A stretch of 64,000 nt of DNA from Sweltsa coloradensis (taxonomy: Eukaryota > Arthropoda > Insecta > Plecoptera > Chloroperlidae): NCBI GenBank assembly GCA_024449915.1, contig JAMZAV010001833.1, forward strand, positions 1 through 64,000. The letters are read 5' to 3'. This document shows positions 1 through 10,899 of the stretch, piece by piece. Position numbers and translations under genes: made by a program. The number at the start of each line of letters is the position of its first letter. Position 1 is the stretch's first letter. The notes beneath the pieces were generated by a model that worked only from the letters and a program-made list of their open reading frames with translations, was not told the origin of the DNA and made no database searches.

Positions 1-339
1 TTTTCTTTTTTTTTGTTAAAAACATTCCCCCCCAAAAACCCTTCAGAAAAAAGGCCCCCCCAAGAAAAATCTAACCCGTTTTTTCCCCCCGGTTTTTTAA
101 ACACCCTACCCCCCCCCCGGCCCAGCTGAAAATTGCCCGCTCAAAATAAAAAACCCAAAAAAACCCCCGTCCGCATAAAAAACTTTTACAACGGCTCCCC
201 CCCCCCCCCCCCAGCGTAAAACTACAATCCACCCACTTTTTTAAAAAAAGGTGGCACCTTCACGAAACCCCCCACGTTAAAGACCCCACTCCCCCCCCCC
301 CCCGGGGGTTGCACTATTGCACATGCAAAGGTTAAAATA
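1..339. other. Low-quality leading sequence, nothing recognised
   Basis: This stretch is dominated by runs of C, A and T, including several C runs of more than ten bases. I see no credible coding frame, RNA gene or repeat match. The run pattern looks like homopolymer over-calling at an uncorrected long-read edge rather than real simple-sequence DNA. Confidence 0.5.
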
Positions 340-1671
340 AAATACAAAGGGGGACTTATTTTAAATACAAAGTTTAATTTTAAGTAGGTGGCAAAAGGGG
401 GGGGCTTTTTGTGTTAAAAGGGGTTTTTGAATTAAGTTTTTTAGAAAAGGGGTTAAATTTTAAATTTTTTTTGTGGTTTGGGTTGCAAGGCCAATAGAGG
501 AAATTTTGTTAAAAAAGGAAAAAAGTGGCTCGAGGGGCGGTGAACAGATCCGAAATAATTTTTGCTTTGAAAATTTTTGGTGCCCCATACCACCAATTCA
601 ATTATTGTTTCCCTGACTGAAAGGGGCCCAAAAAAAAAACCCCCAACCCCTTGGGGGGGTTTGACCTGTGAGGGGGGGGATTTTTTTCCCCCAAACCAAG
701 GCGAAATCTGGCTGGGGTTTGGGGTGCGTGTTGCAAGAAAGTCTCCTGCAAATCTTTATTCCCTTTTTTTATTTAAAAAGCCTTAATCTAAATTTTTTCT
801 TCTCTCACTTTTTTTCTTTTTTTTCCCTACTTTCCCCCCTCTCTGCAACAAGCACTCCCCCGTTTCCCACCGTTTAACCCCTCCTTTCCCAACATCATCA
901 CTCCTTCCCATTATCTCCCGTGGCCGCATCTGATGATGATAATCTTTGCTGGGAAACTCTAAAGAGCCAGCCCTCGGTTCGGTTTGACATTTGTTTAGAG
1001 GCAATGGTTGTAAAAATTTGGCCTATCCCCACTCTCACAAAATATTTTAAATTTTAATCATTTGCTTTTTTTTTGTTGTCACACGGACAGAACACCCAGC
1101 CAAGGTGGGACATAGACCTGATGTCATTTTAGACCCCCTGGATTTTCTGTTCCCCCTCGTCAGATGCCATTTCCTCACGAGTTATTTTTGCTTTGCTTGT
1201 CCCCGTGTCCTTTACAAAAACTTTTTTCCCATCTTGAGATAGCAATTTCGTTAAATTTTCCCGTATAGTTTTTGCTCAGTCTGAGAATCGGGCACACATA
1301 TTCATCCAGGCTATCTTCCAAGAGGTGAAGACCCTCCATATGTGTGGTGTGGTGTATTTCTGCACTCTTTGGGTTATTTTTAGTAAATTTAATTGCATTC
1401 ACAATAAAAAAAACAAATATTTAATCGCCAGTAAGAAAGGATTTCTCTTGGCTTGAGATTTACCAAACGATAACATGTGTACTGCAGGCCTATGTGGACA
1501 AGAGGTCCCAAATTTCCACTACAATGAAGTTTTTTTTAAAATACACTTGTATGATAATCTTCATGTTGTAAGTTTAAATATGAGGCTATCTCTACTAGGC
1601 ACTAATTTTTTTCCACACAAGGGGACACCGATAGGCGCCCACAACGGGGGTTTTTCTTAAGGTGGGCCTGG
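340..1671 (+). repeat. Segmental duplicate, copy 1 (noisy)
   Basis: This segment aligns throughout with 7480-8848. Shared landmarks are the gag-like end around 484, the sequence around 1085-1200 (matching 8245-8365), the block from 1430 with the AAACGATAACATGTGT word, and GGCTATCTCTACTAGGCACT near 1580 (8763 in the other copy). Differences are mostly extra or missing bases in homopolymers, so copy 1 may be the same locus read with errors, or a real duplication in poorly polished sequence. After 1671 the copies diverge: this one enters a satellite, the other a reverse transcriptase fragment. A minus-strand open frame at 1175-1402 (75 codons) is coherent but I do not recognise it. Confidence 0.75.
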
Positions 1672-2570
1672 TATTGCTTACAAGAAAAAATTTAGTAGTA
1701 ATTTTACCAAAAAAGTTAAGTAAAAAAATTTAAATTAAAGTTTGAAATTTTTTCCCAATAAAAATTTTTATTGTTTTATCACACGATAATTTGAGTGTTC
1801 ATCCGTTATTTATTTCGTAATTATAACATTATATTTTTGTGTATTGCTTACAAGAAAATATTTAGTAGTTATATTACTCAAATAAGTTAAGTCAATAAAA
1901 TCAATTAAGTTTGTACATTTCCAATAAAATATTATGTTTTATCACACGATAATTTGAGTGTTCATCCGTTATTTATTTCGTAAATTAAAAACATTATTTT
2001 TTTTGGTATTGCCCCCAAGGGAAAAAAAATTTGTAGTTTTTTTATTACCCCAAATAAGTTAAGTCAATGAAATCAATTAAGTTTGTACATTTCCAATAAA
2101 ATATTATGTTTTATCACACGATAATTTGAGTATTCATCCGTTATTTGTTTCGTAATTATAAACATTTTTTTTTTGTGTTTTCTTACAAAAAAATTTTGGG
2201 AGTTTAAATTACTCAGTAATTTTGAGTCAAAAAAAATCAATAAAGTTCATATATTTCCCATAAAATATTATGTTTTATCACACGATAATTTGAGTTTCTT
2301 CCGTTATTTGTTTTGTAATTATAACATTATTTTTTTGTGTATTGATTACAAGAGAATATTAAGTAGCTAAATTACTCAAATAAGTTAAGTCAATACAATC
2401 AATTATGTTTATACATTTCCCATAAGATATTATGTTTTATCACACGATAATTTGAGTATTCATCCGGTACTTATTTCGTTATTATTACATTACATTTTTG
2501 TGTATTGCTTACCATTCAGTTGCTAAAACACTCAAATAAGTTTAGTCAATAATTTTTCATTTTCCTTTTA
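1672..2570. repeat. Tandem satellite, ~165-bp monomer, 5-6 copies
   Basis: Monomers begin near 1672, 1843, 2008, 2177, 2340 and 2503, giving a period of about 163-171 bp. Each holds the words TATTGCTTACAAG, TAAGTTAAGTCAATA and TTTTATCACACGATAATTTG, and ends near TTTTTGTGTATTG. The last monomer degenerates. The period is close to a nucleosome repeat, as in many satellites. A MITE-like end follows immediately at 2616, so the array may be carried inside a non-autonomous DNA transposon (inference). Confidence 0.85.
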
Positions 2571-2615
2571 AAATTTTATGTGATAATCACAATTTAAATC
2601 GATATTTGCATTTTT

Positions 2616-2635
2616 TTGGATGACCGTAGCGAGCG
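2616..2635 (+). mobile_element. MITE terminus, GTAGCGAGCG family
   Basis: The sequence TTGGATGACCGTAGCGAGCG matches, with one substitution, the ends of the elements at 34179 and 37580. Only the terminus is recognisable; the downstream sequence is too noisy to follow. Confidence 0.5.
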
Positions 2636-3705
2636 AAAAAAAACCCACAAAAATTTTGTCATAAAAGTAGGCACCTTTCAGTGTGATTTTAAAGTTATTT
2701 ATTTGGGTTACCTAGGATTTTAAAAAAGTCTTTTCCCAACACGAAGGGTAAAACTTTGCAATCGAAGGTTGTGCATCAGCTTACATTTTTTGGTTGCAAA
2801 AGCATAGATAGTTTTTTAAATTTTAAAACCTTTTTTTAAAGATAGCTTTTTTAAAACGATAGCTATACGAAATTAATTTAAAAGGGTATGGGACAAGGGG
2901 GGAAAATTTTCCAAAAAAACGCCCTTTCAAAAAAACGCGGCTAAAAAGGGGCGTTGGATGGGCCCTATCCTATAAAAAAAAAGGGTCTAATTGTGACGAA
3001 GCCGCGTCAGAAGGTAAAAACCCCAAAACATTAAAAAACGTAATTAACCCTAATCACAACCCATAACAAATTACATTGCGCAAGGGGTTAAGAGTTATTT
3101 TTTTTTTAATCAAAGCTACTTATAAAAAAAATTTTTAAAAAAGAAAATATTTAAAAATATATAGTAATTTGATCACCGTTTGCCTAAATAGTATATTTAC
3201 AAAAAAATAATTTAGTAAAATTTAACAAGGTAGTAGAAAAAACTTTACTAAACCCCCAGGGTGTAAAAAACGTTTTTTTTTATCAGTGACCGCAAAGAAA
3301 AACAAGGGAAAAAACACCCCCGTCCATCAAAAAAACCTTCCACGTCAACAGTAGCAAACCACACAGACCTACCTGTATGGCGCCCTACCTCCAGGAAACT
3401 AATCTGAACGTGACTCGACCCGACAGTAAAACTTCCTAAACAAGAGCTAAAAAAAAAAGTACAAGTTTGCGTAAAAACCCACTTAAATTAGCACAGGGGA
3501 ACAAAAAAAAAAACCCCAAAAAAAAAAAAAACACGAAAAGAGGGCTGGTACCTGGGTATAAAATCAAAAAAATCAAAAAAAAATAAACATGCATTTTAAA
3601 TTTTCCGTTCAAAAAACCCCAAAAAAATCATTTTTAAAACCCTGGTTAATTTCAAAGAAAAAAAAATATATCCGGACCAGTGCCCCTCCCAAAGGAGAGC
3701 AGCGG
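2636..3705. other. Noisy non-coding stretch
   Basis: AT-rich sequence with many A and C runs. No coding frame, repeat family or RNA is recognisable. The quality pattern is the same as in the first 340 bases. Confidence 0.4.
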
Positions 3706-3708
3706 TTT

Positions 3709-4138
3709 TGGCCCAGCTCGTTTAAAACCCGGGGCCCCCTCGAACACCGAAAATTAAACAGAAACGGGCCCTGGTCATGGGTAGATGGGTGAACCCCCTC
3801 TACCCCGAAAAATCACGTATAAACCCCTTTGGGTTTGAGCCCGATGGGGGGTTCGAAAGCTAGTGTAACGGCTTCGTTTCCTTGAGTCTGCCCCCGGGAG
3901 TCCGGGGTTTGGGAGGAACCTATATGATGTCAAAGTTACAACCCTCCCGTCGGATGGGGCGTTAACCGTTTGGGCGCCTTGGTACTTTTCGAAAGGAGAG
4001 GAAAGTGCGGTACCCGGGTTTTCCCCCCCTCCCTTTGTTCATACTTCATCCTCATCTAAACAACCCCTTTATCGTCTCGATTTGCCAAAATGGATAAATA
4101 TGAGACGTTTTTAAACAATAACAATCAAACAATCAAAC
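3709..4138 (+). mobile_element. 5S rRNA-derived SINE, copy 1
   Basis: The first ~100 bases resemble 5S rRNA: an ACACCGAAAATTAAACAG segment corresponds to the 5S A-box/intermediate-element region, followed by CGGGCCCTGGTCATGGGTAG and GATGGGTGAACC, equivalent to the 5S C-box region. The body (GGCTTCGTTTCCTTGA, CGGATGGGGCGTTAA, TTTTCGAAAGGA) and the 3' tail match the cleaner copy at 61924-62318. The tail contains TCTCGATTTGCC, TAAATATGAGACG and a CAATCAAACAATC end. SINEs with 5S-derived pol III promoters form the SINE3 class. Homopolymer errors are evident. Confidence 0.8.
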
Positions 4139-5068
4139 CCACAGGATGGATGAAAAACCCCCTCAAACTCGGCGGGGTTTTCCCCCCAAAATAAGAACGG
4201 GGGAGGTTTCCGTTTGGTTTTCAGATCATATGGGCCCCTTCCCCAAAAAAAAACGTAAACCCCGAAAGCGACAAAAAGAGGGGAAAAGGAAAATAGTAGT
4301 CAACCCCGACCATTAAAAAATAATAAAACATAGGTGGGCGTTGCTTTCTGCTCGAGAAATAGCTGAGCCCCACAGTGAGCAAAAAAAAAACAAAAAAGAC
4401 AGTTTTTTAAAACCCAAAAATTTATTTAAAATTTTATTATTTAAATTCCCAAAAATTTAAAATTTCAAATGAATTTCCCAAAAAAAGGGGAAAATGAAAA
4501 AACCAGTCACAAAACAAGTTTTGAAATCCCTCTTAAAAAATTTCAATAACATTTAACTTTACTTCCAGCCAAAAATAAAAAAAGATAATGAAAAAAAATC
4601 TGCAAACAAAAATATTATACAAAAACCCCCCGTGGCTTCCCCCAAACCATATGCATATGACTTCAAATTTATAGCAACAAACTATAACAATAATAATACT
4701 TTTAATGTAAATTTAACAAAATTTCAGAAACACCAAATCACAAATTACACCAAATCTTCCAAATATTAAAACATTACTGGCCTTTAACAATAAAGAATTA
4801 AAAACAAAACAATTCTCTTTTCTAAAAACATAATTGCAGTCCAGCAAAAACATCCCCAAAGGCCCAAACCCTACCCAAAACACTCCAGGGGTATTACCAT
4901 GCCCCGGGGCTCGGGAAAAACCCCCCCCTCCCGCACCCCCCGGGGCAAAGGGACCAAACTGAAGTAACATCAGGACAACCCGACTAAAAAAAACTACAGG
5001 AAATTAAAAACAAAACTGATTCCATTAAACATGTAAAGGATAAACTTTCGGAACACGACCCTCAATCG
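4139..5068. other. Non-coding, possible LTR zone of the envelope element
   Basis: No gene is supported. On the minus strand this is the region immediately downstream of the envelope relic and its purine tract, where the U3 of a 3' LTR would lie. I could not find a matching second LTR or a convincing TG...CA border, and the sequence has many A and C runs. Confidence 0.3.
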
Positions 5069-5079
5069 TTCCCCCTCCT
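5069..5079 (-). other. Putative polypurine tract after env
   Basis: On the minus strand AGGAGGGGGAA overlaps the env stop codon (TAG, 5078-5080). LTR retroelements prime plus-strand DNA from a purine tract just upstream of the 3' LTR, usually right after the last gene. Position and composition fit; without a confirmed LTR this remains a candidate. Confidence 0.45.
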
Positions 5080-7434
5080 ACCTTGACGCAATCAGATCTC
5101 TCTTGCCGAAAGAGTCACCAAATACTCCACTGTCAGCGAAAACCTCCATCTGCTTCACATCTTCGTACTCGTCCTCAATCAACCTCATTGTCTTCATTGG
5201 GGGACTCCAGACTCCAGCCTCCTCCCCAGAACGAAGCTCAGAAGTCATCCAGGTGTCACTCCGCTTCCGTGGTGGGCTTCCGCGACGAGCGTCCTCCCTC
5301 TCGTGAAATCCAGATGCCAACACGTCCTCACTTTGCATCAAAGGTGGACTCTGGGCTCCCGCGCTTCCTCCCCTACGAAGTTCACGCGGCACCTCCATCT
5401 CAATGTTGATTTGCGTCCGTTCCGGTGCAGCCTCCCCATCATCCGTGGGAAGCCTCTCCCCTGATTCTGGCGCCCTTGCCAACCCCCCTTGTCGACGATA
5501 CCAGGGAGTTGAAGTCGCTCGTCTTGCACAGACACGACGCCGATGCCACACCAACACCCCCGGACACAAATCCACAGCACCCCCACAAACAGTGTACCAA
5601 CCACCAGTCCCGTTATAACTTCAAAGATCTCAATCTCAACAGGCCCAATATAAAATGCCTGTGCTGGACGCACAGCACATAAACCAAGCAAGTGAGGGTT
5701 TCTCAACACGATAACCAGCACCACTACTGCCAAAACCCACGTCACAAAATCAACCACAGAGCCATGTACGGCCCCTGCCTCAAATTTCGACCAACTAAAC
5801 GCTGAGTTCAACTCCGGATCCAACACACCAAGTTTCCCAGGAACCGATACATTGAGATGTGGAACACGCAACATCCACTGGTCATCCAAAAAATCAGAAA
5901 CATTTTCGAAAACAGCCCTGGATGATAATGATACTCGACCCCCTTCTGTGAGATTCACCCTCGCCCACCCGTTCGGCAAAATATGCGTCATACCTATATC
6001 CATGACCCCATTTGCATCACACGGATACAACTCTGGAACCAACAACCTATCATTGAGCAAGACCCGACAATCACACGGAATACCTAGCTGAAGACTACCA
6101 ACCACAGCAACCTCTGGCACAGTGATTTCCACAGATCGACGCAACCGGCAGTCAAAACGAAGGACACCCCTAGCATGAGTGAGAGCATAACTCTCCAACC
6201 CTAGCTGAACTAACTGTACACTTCTATCTGCCACACATTGAAAAGAACAAACCTTGTGTAACTCGTCGTTTTCCAGCTCCTAAAAACAAATGACGCAAAC
6301 ACGACCCCGAATGACGATCACTGTTCCCAGATACCATCCTCGGCAACAAGCACAGAGAATCGATATGTGGTTGACAATGCCGCAAAGAATTACCGACAAT
6401 CTCTGTCAGAAGTAATCCCGACACCGCAAAAATAGTCTGTTCGGTCCTAATAACACAAGATTGATTCTTCCAAGCAAAAACCACCGGCTGAGGTTGAAAT
6501 AACCTCCACCTCATCCCCTGCGATCGTATAGGAACACGGACAGTCACCATAACTGTATCCCCAGATACCAAGCAAGTAGCCAAATCTAATTTATAATACT
6601 GAGTAATTTTAGAAGGTTCCAGAACTAGCTCTTTCCCATCCTTCCATAGTTTCTTCTTCAAAGCCACCAGATCATTCACCAACACCGAGGGTGGTATAAC
6701 GACCGCGGGAATCTCCCTGATCGACAACTATCGAGCAACTCTAGCCGAAAAACCTGTTCTAGCAATTTAACTTGAGTATTCATCTCATGCAACAATAACA
6801 ACAACACCGCATGAAGGACCCTACCCTCATAATCCAGTTCTGTAACCGTAATTTCCTTAAAAGTTTCAAAAATCAACGACAAATTACGCCTTCCTTGATC
6901 CGAAGACAACAGCACATTTGACACACCCTCACTATATTCCTTCAATGAGGACGATAAATTACGTAGCTCCTCGTGTGTTGAATGAAGAGCCCTGTCCACA
7001 CTTCCAGCATAAGCCTTCAAACCCTCCTCCGTGTGATACATATCCTCCGCGTCTTTATTTGTTAATACATTACAGCACCACTTCAGACTAGCCCCCAAGA
7101 AGTCTAGACCTCGTGTTTGCCTCCCCGTGCTCAAAGATACGTTATTAACTACACCCTGACCCGTCCCCGCGTCCAGCATAGAAAACTGTGACCCAACGAC
7201 ATCATCAAGATGAGCAAAAAGCCGTAAAACCTCACAGTCGTCATCAACACTACTGTTACTAGGACAGGCTGCCTCCACCACCCCCTCAGCGTCAAAATCT
7301 GACGAATAAACCGACGGCCACTTACTTTTGAAAACAAGAGGTAGCGCGGACTCATAAATCAACGCATCACCCACGTCCTGCCAAAAGATCCCGGACATAA
7401 CCTCCACCCCAGGCTTGACACTATCCTGTTTCAC
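5078..7434 (-). pseudogene. env: Retrovirus-like envelope (baculovirus F-like), frameshifted
   Basis: Four overlapping minus-strand frames (6676-7434, 6224-6727, 5338-6234, 5078-5575) read in order as one envelope glycoprotein broken by three frame changes, near 6730, 6240-6300 and 5340-5570. The first frame has a furin-type site RQTR at residues 105-108, immediately followed by a glycine- and phenylalanine-containing fusion-peptide-like stretch, the arrangement of the F/Env family of errantiviruses and baculoviruses. The second frame carries Cys-containing ectodomain sequence. The third has N-glycosylation-type sites and hydrophobic segments at about residues 162-178 and 206-223. The fourth looks like a charged cytoplasmic tail. 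No pol gene lies upstream on this strand; instead an oppositely oriented gag relic adjoins. The frame changes could be decay or indel errors. An acceptor-like pyrimidine tract ending in AAACAG lies at the very start, consistent with a spliced env message (inference). Confidence 0.7.
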
Positions 7435-7454
7435 ATGAACAAAAGGTGAGATAA

Positions 7455-7715
7455 GTAAAAGGGTGCAGCGGAAAGGGGGAGTCTGTTATGGACTATGTAT
7501 ACGACAAGATTAATTTAATTGATATTCGGATGGCTAATGAAGTGAGGGCTAAATTTTGTGTTCAGGGTGTCTTGCCTGATTTACACGTTCATTTAGTCAA
7601 CAGGGCGTTTAGAAAGGTGTAATAGATGTTGGATGTGGCAGAGCCAATAGAGGAAAGTTTGTTGAACAAGGAAAAAGAGCTGGCTCGAGCGGCGGTGAAC
7701 ATGTATCCGAAATAA
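7455..7715 (+). pseudogene. gag: Retrotransposon gag relic
   Basis: One plus-strand frame is open from 7455 apart from a double stop (TAA TAG) near 7620, and ends at 7713-7715. It contains KGESVMDYVYDK followed about 20 residues later by a VLPDLHVHL segment, matching the retrotrans_gag pattern (Gly-Glu-Ser-Val...Tyr, then a Gly/Leu-rich helix). The following part is acidic and alanine-rich. It points away from the minus-strand envelope, so the two are not parts of one collinear provirus as assembled. The 3' half is repeated in noisy form near 420-590. Confidence 0.5.
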
Positions 7716-8848
7716 GTTTTGCTTTGAAAATGTTGTTGGATGTCACCATACCACGACAATTCAATTATTGATTCCTGATCTGCAAGGGCCAACAAAGTCC
7801 AACTCGCAACCTTCTTGTGGTTTGACCTGTGAGGGGGGAGTAGTGTATTCCCCGAAACCAAGGACGAACTCTGGCTGGTTGGGGTGCGTGTTGCAGAGAA
7901 AGCTCTCCTGCAACTCTTTATCTCACCTTTTTTCATTCACACAGCCTTAATCATATTTATTTTCTTCTCTCACTTTTTTCTTTTCCATACTTGCCGGCCC
8001 TCTCTGCAACAAGCACTCCACCGTTCCCACCCAGTTTAACCCATCCTTTCCAACATCATCACTCCTTCCCATTATCTCCAGTGGCCGCTATCTGATGATG
8101 ATAATCTTTTGCTGAATCTCTAAAGAGCCAGCCATCGGTTCGGTTTGACATTTGTTCAGAGTGCAATGGTTGTAAAGGTTAGGCCTATCCCCACTCTCAC
8201 TATTAAATATTTAATTCTAATCATTTGCTTTATTTGTTGTACACACGGACATGAACACCCAGCTCAAGGTGGGACATAGACCTGATGTCAGTTTTAGACC
8301 CACCTGGATTTTCTGTTTCCCATCGTCAGATGCCATTTCCTCACGAGTTATTTTTGCTTTGCCTATGTCCTGTGTCCTTTCACAACAACTTTTACTCCAT
8401 CTTGAGATAGCAATCTTCGTTAATTTGCTGTATAGTTTCGCTCACGTCTGAGAATCGGTCACACATATCTCATCCATGGCTATCTTCCAAGAGGTGAAGA
8501 CCCTCCACTATGTGATGTGTGTGGTGTAGTTTCTGCACTCTTGGATTATTTCTTACGTAAATATTAATTGCATTCACGAATAAAATAACATAATATTGAA
8601 TCTGCCAGTAAGAAAGGATTTCTCTTGGACTTGAGATTTACCAAACGATAACATGTGTGACATGCAGGCCTATGTGGACAAGAGGTCATCAATTTCACTA
8701 CAATGAAGTTTTTATAAACATACACTTGTATGATAATCTTCATGTTAGTAAGTTCAAATATGAGGCTATCTCTACTAGGCACTAATTTTTGCCACACAAA
8801 GGGCACACCGATAGGCGCCCACAATCGTGCTTTAGGTGGCTGGTCAGA
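7480..8848 (+). repeat. Segmental duplicate, copy 2 (clean)
   Basis: Clean counterpart of 340-1671. It holds the gag relic end, a SINE-B-like head at about 7790-7880 (CAACTCGCAACCTTCTTGTG then GTTTGACCTGTGAGG), and about 950 bases of unidentified sequence. Several minus-strand stretches (8250-8500, 8564-8840) are coherent coding-like sequence in both copies but I cannot name a family. The copy ends where a reverse transcriptase fragment begins. Confidence 0.75.
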
Positions 8849-8879
8849 TTTGACTTCATTGCAAATGCCTTGCAGCATG

Positions 8880-9089
8880 CTAGGCATTTGTACTTCTGAA
8901 CAGCTGCTGAAAAACAATAATTTAAAAAGATATATTAAAAAAAAGATAGAACAAGTGACGGAAACAAACTTTCTGGGCCTAAAAATTGATGAAAATCTTT
9001 TGTGGAATGAACATGTTAGTTCCATTAGTGGGAAAATTAGCTCAGGGCTATATGTACTAACACAATTAAAACAATTTTGCAGTGTATAA
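8880..9089 (+). pseudogene. Non-LTR reverse transcriptase fragment
   Basis: The frame encodes FLGLKIDENLLWNEHVSSIS followed by a GKISSGLYVLTQL segment. This is the region just after the catalytic palm in CR1/jockey-type reverse transcriptases (FLGxxID...W..H...I..K). Only about 45 codons remain, followed by a stop. No flanking RT motifs are visible. It is on the plus strand directly after the duplicated segment. Confidence 0.6.
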
Positions 9090-9234
9090 TTAAGTAAACT
9101 ATCAACGGTACCATTACCTGACTAAGGTTACATAATATATCATTTAGTCGAGGAAAGTCGCCAAACAATACAGTAGCGTATAGTACTCTCAGACCAATCA
9201 CAATTGACTTCCAAAGTTTTGCAACTCCCTCGCT

Positions 9235-9432
9235 TCATAATGCTTTGTTGTTTTGTGTTGTTTGATTGAGCAGCAAATAAATTTGTCTGCTAAACGATAT
9301 GCTTCCGATTTCTTCCGTAAAGATATGTTCAAAGTAGTTGATAGGTGTCAACTCACCTATGTCGACTTGTACGCCCACATTTCGCTGGCCTGCAAATAAA
9401 AAATGTGGCTTAACATTCCCGTTGTTTGTCAC
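9235..9432 (-). pseudogene. piggyBac-type transposase N-terminal fragment
   Basis: The minus-strand frame contains GELTPINYFEHIFTEEIG and then a TTQNN segment, resembling the start of the piggyBac (DDE_Tnp_1_7) domain: Pro..yF..fFt.el...iv..TN. The sequence downstream (9100-9235) continues with weakly similar IVIGL-type residues in shifted frames. No catalytic aspartates are present, so this is a relic. Confidence 0.5.
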
Positions 9433-9573
9433 CTTTTAAAAATGCAAGCAAAAGCTTACATTACTTATCTCACTCCTCACCGTCATAGCCAATCTTCTCG
9501 GTTAGTGCAACAGCACAAGTATGAAACGTCAAGTCCCATGTTATCCCTCCAGATACTATTTAATTACGGTCTG

Positions 9574-9832
9574 CCATTGAAAATCGGTTATGTGACTGAG
9601 TGGGTAGACTCTAAATGCGAATTTTCTATTGATTAACAGTCGGCAACCATTACGCTGCAATTACTTGCATATGCATTTACTGAATGCTAAACCATTATCA
9701 CCTCTTTATTTACATGTCCCATTGTTTGATGATGCCAGATTAGATATATCAATAATTATCGGTGTAAATAAATAAATAAATAAATTGTATTTAGAGTCTA
9801 CCCACTCAGTTATATAACTGATTTTCAGTGGG
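9574..9832. mobile_element. MITE with ~50-bp terminal inverted repeats
   Basis: The left arm (9574-9624) and the reverse complement of the right arm (9782-9832) agree at roughly nine bases in ten, including the word GAGTGGGTAGACTCTAAAT. Total length is about 259 bp with an AT-rich centre containing AATA repeats near 9765-9785. There is no coding capacity. I could not define a clear target-site duplication. Confidence 0.8.
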
Positions 9833-10123
9833 GGACTTTAAATCAAAGCGACTAAGCCAACCCTGTAGGCCCCGACGCAATCGGCGAGTGAGCGATATTC
9901 AACCAAAGATCGTTATTTTTAATAGGAAATATAGCAATCAGTGGTATGGACAGTGCGAACACCCGCGAATCAACGCCAGAATCAACAAGGCCGATTCAGC
10001 ACAACTCTGAATTTATTATGTGCTTCGTTGCTAGGACGGCTCCAAAGTCACCGTGTACAAACTCCTAAGACACGAACTGATGGACTTAAGTCCAAATCAG
10101 AAGTTAAAAAACTACTGACTTTA

Positions 10124-10188
10124 GCGGGAATCGAACCCTGGACCTTCTGCATTGGAAGCAGATACGCTAACAACAAGACCAACGAGCC
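10124..10188 (-). tRNA. tRNA-like sequence (pseudo-tRNA)
   Basis: On the minus strand the sequence begins GGCTCGTTGGTCT, like the 5' end of animal tRNA-Pro. It has a perfect 5-bp anticodon stem TCTGC/GCAGA around the loop TTCCAAT (anticodon position CCA) and a B box GGGTTCGATTCC. The T stem has only three pairs and no acceptor stem can be formed, so this is not a functional tRNA. It may be a tRNA-derived SINE head or a decayed tRNA copy. Confidence 0.55.
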
Positions 10189-10360
10189 ACACATCAAGAC
10201 CAACGATAATTCTCGTCCACATTTCTGACTTTTTTACCAGTTAACAAAAACAAATAATCTAGTGTTTTAAATTATTATATTTATAACTATAATAAGAAAA
10301 TGTTTTTTCAACAACAAAAAAAATCTTGGAACACAAAGCAAAAAAAAAAGCAAAGCAAGG

Positions 10361-10490
10361 CTACGTGCCGGTACCGGGTTTCCCCTCCTCCCTTCTGTTC
10401 ATACTTCATCCTCATCTATCACCACTCATCGTCTCGATTAGCCAAAGTGCATAAATATGAGACGTTAAGCAATATTCAATCAATCAATCA
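10361..10490 (+). mobile_element. 5S-SINE 3' fragment
   Basis: Begins CTACGTGCCGGTACCGGGTT and runs through the common tail (TCTCGATTAGCC, ATAAATATGAGACG) to a CAATCAATCAATCA end. It matches the last ~130 bases of the full 5S-SINE at 61924-62318; the 5S-like head is missing, typical of 5' truncation. Confidence 0.85.
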
Positions 10491-10899
10491 ACAACAAAGC
10501 AATAATTACGACAATCCACATTACTACAACATAAACCGGGTTGATTCCCTCATTTCTCATTTCCTTTCGTTTTGTTGGCCTCATTCTTTGTATTAGCCCC
10601 TTTCTACCTAACAAAAAATTGTCATTTATCAAAATAATTTGTCGCTTTGGTTAAAACCTTTTTTTGTAGACTCGACGAATTTCCATCGGGCCAAATATTT
10701 CTCCGATCATCGGCCTCGAATCGGGTGGTAATAAGTTCTGCTCCTCTGGGGTTTTTAGTGGTTTTTTTAAATGGCTTTTCTGCAATGGATCCCAGCCGCT
10801 TTCCTTTTACACCCCCCCCCCAAAAAACCCCAAAAGGGGGGGCCCCACCCAACAAAGAAAAAAACAAAAATGTCTATGAACTTTCCAGGTGATCGACTC

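Noticed and set aside
4713..4970. 85-codon minus-strand frame below env, possible accessory gene
   Set aside because: Glycine/proline runs come from C runs; no domain, and the region is where an LTR would be.
5083..5682. Plus-strand frames opposite the env tail
   Set aside because: They mirror the coding strand; the minus-strand reading has the hydrophobic segments and tail of an envelope protein.
10124..10188. Functional tRNA-Trp(CCA)
   Set aside because: Acceptor stem cannot form and the T stem has only three pairs.
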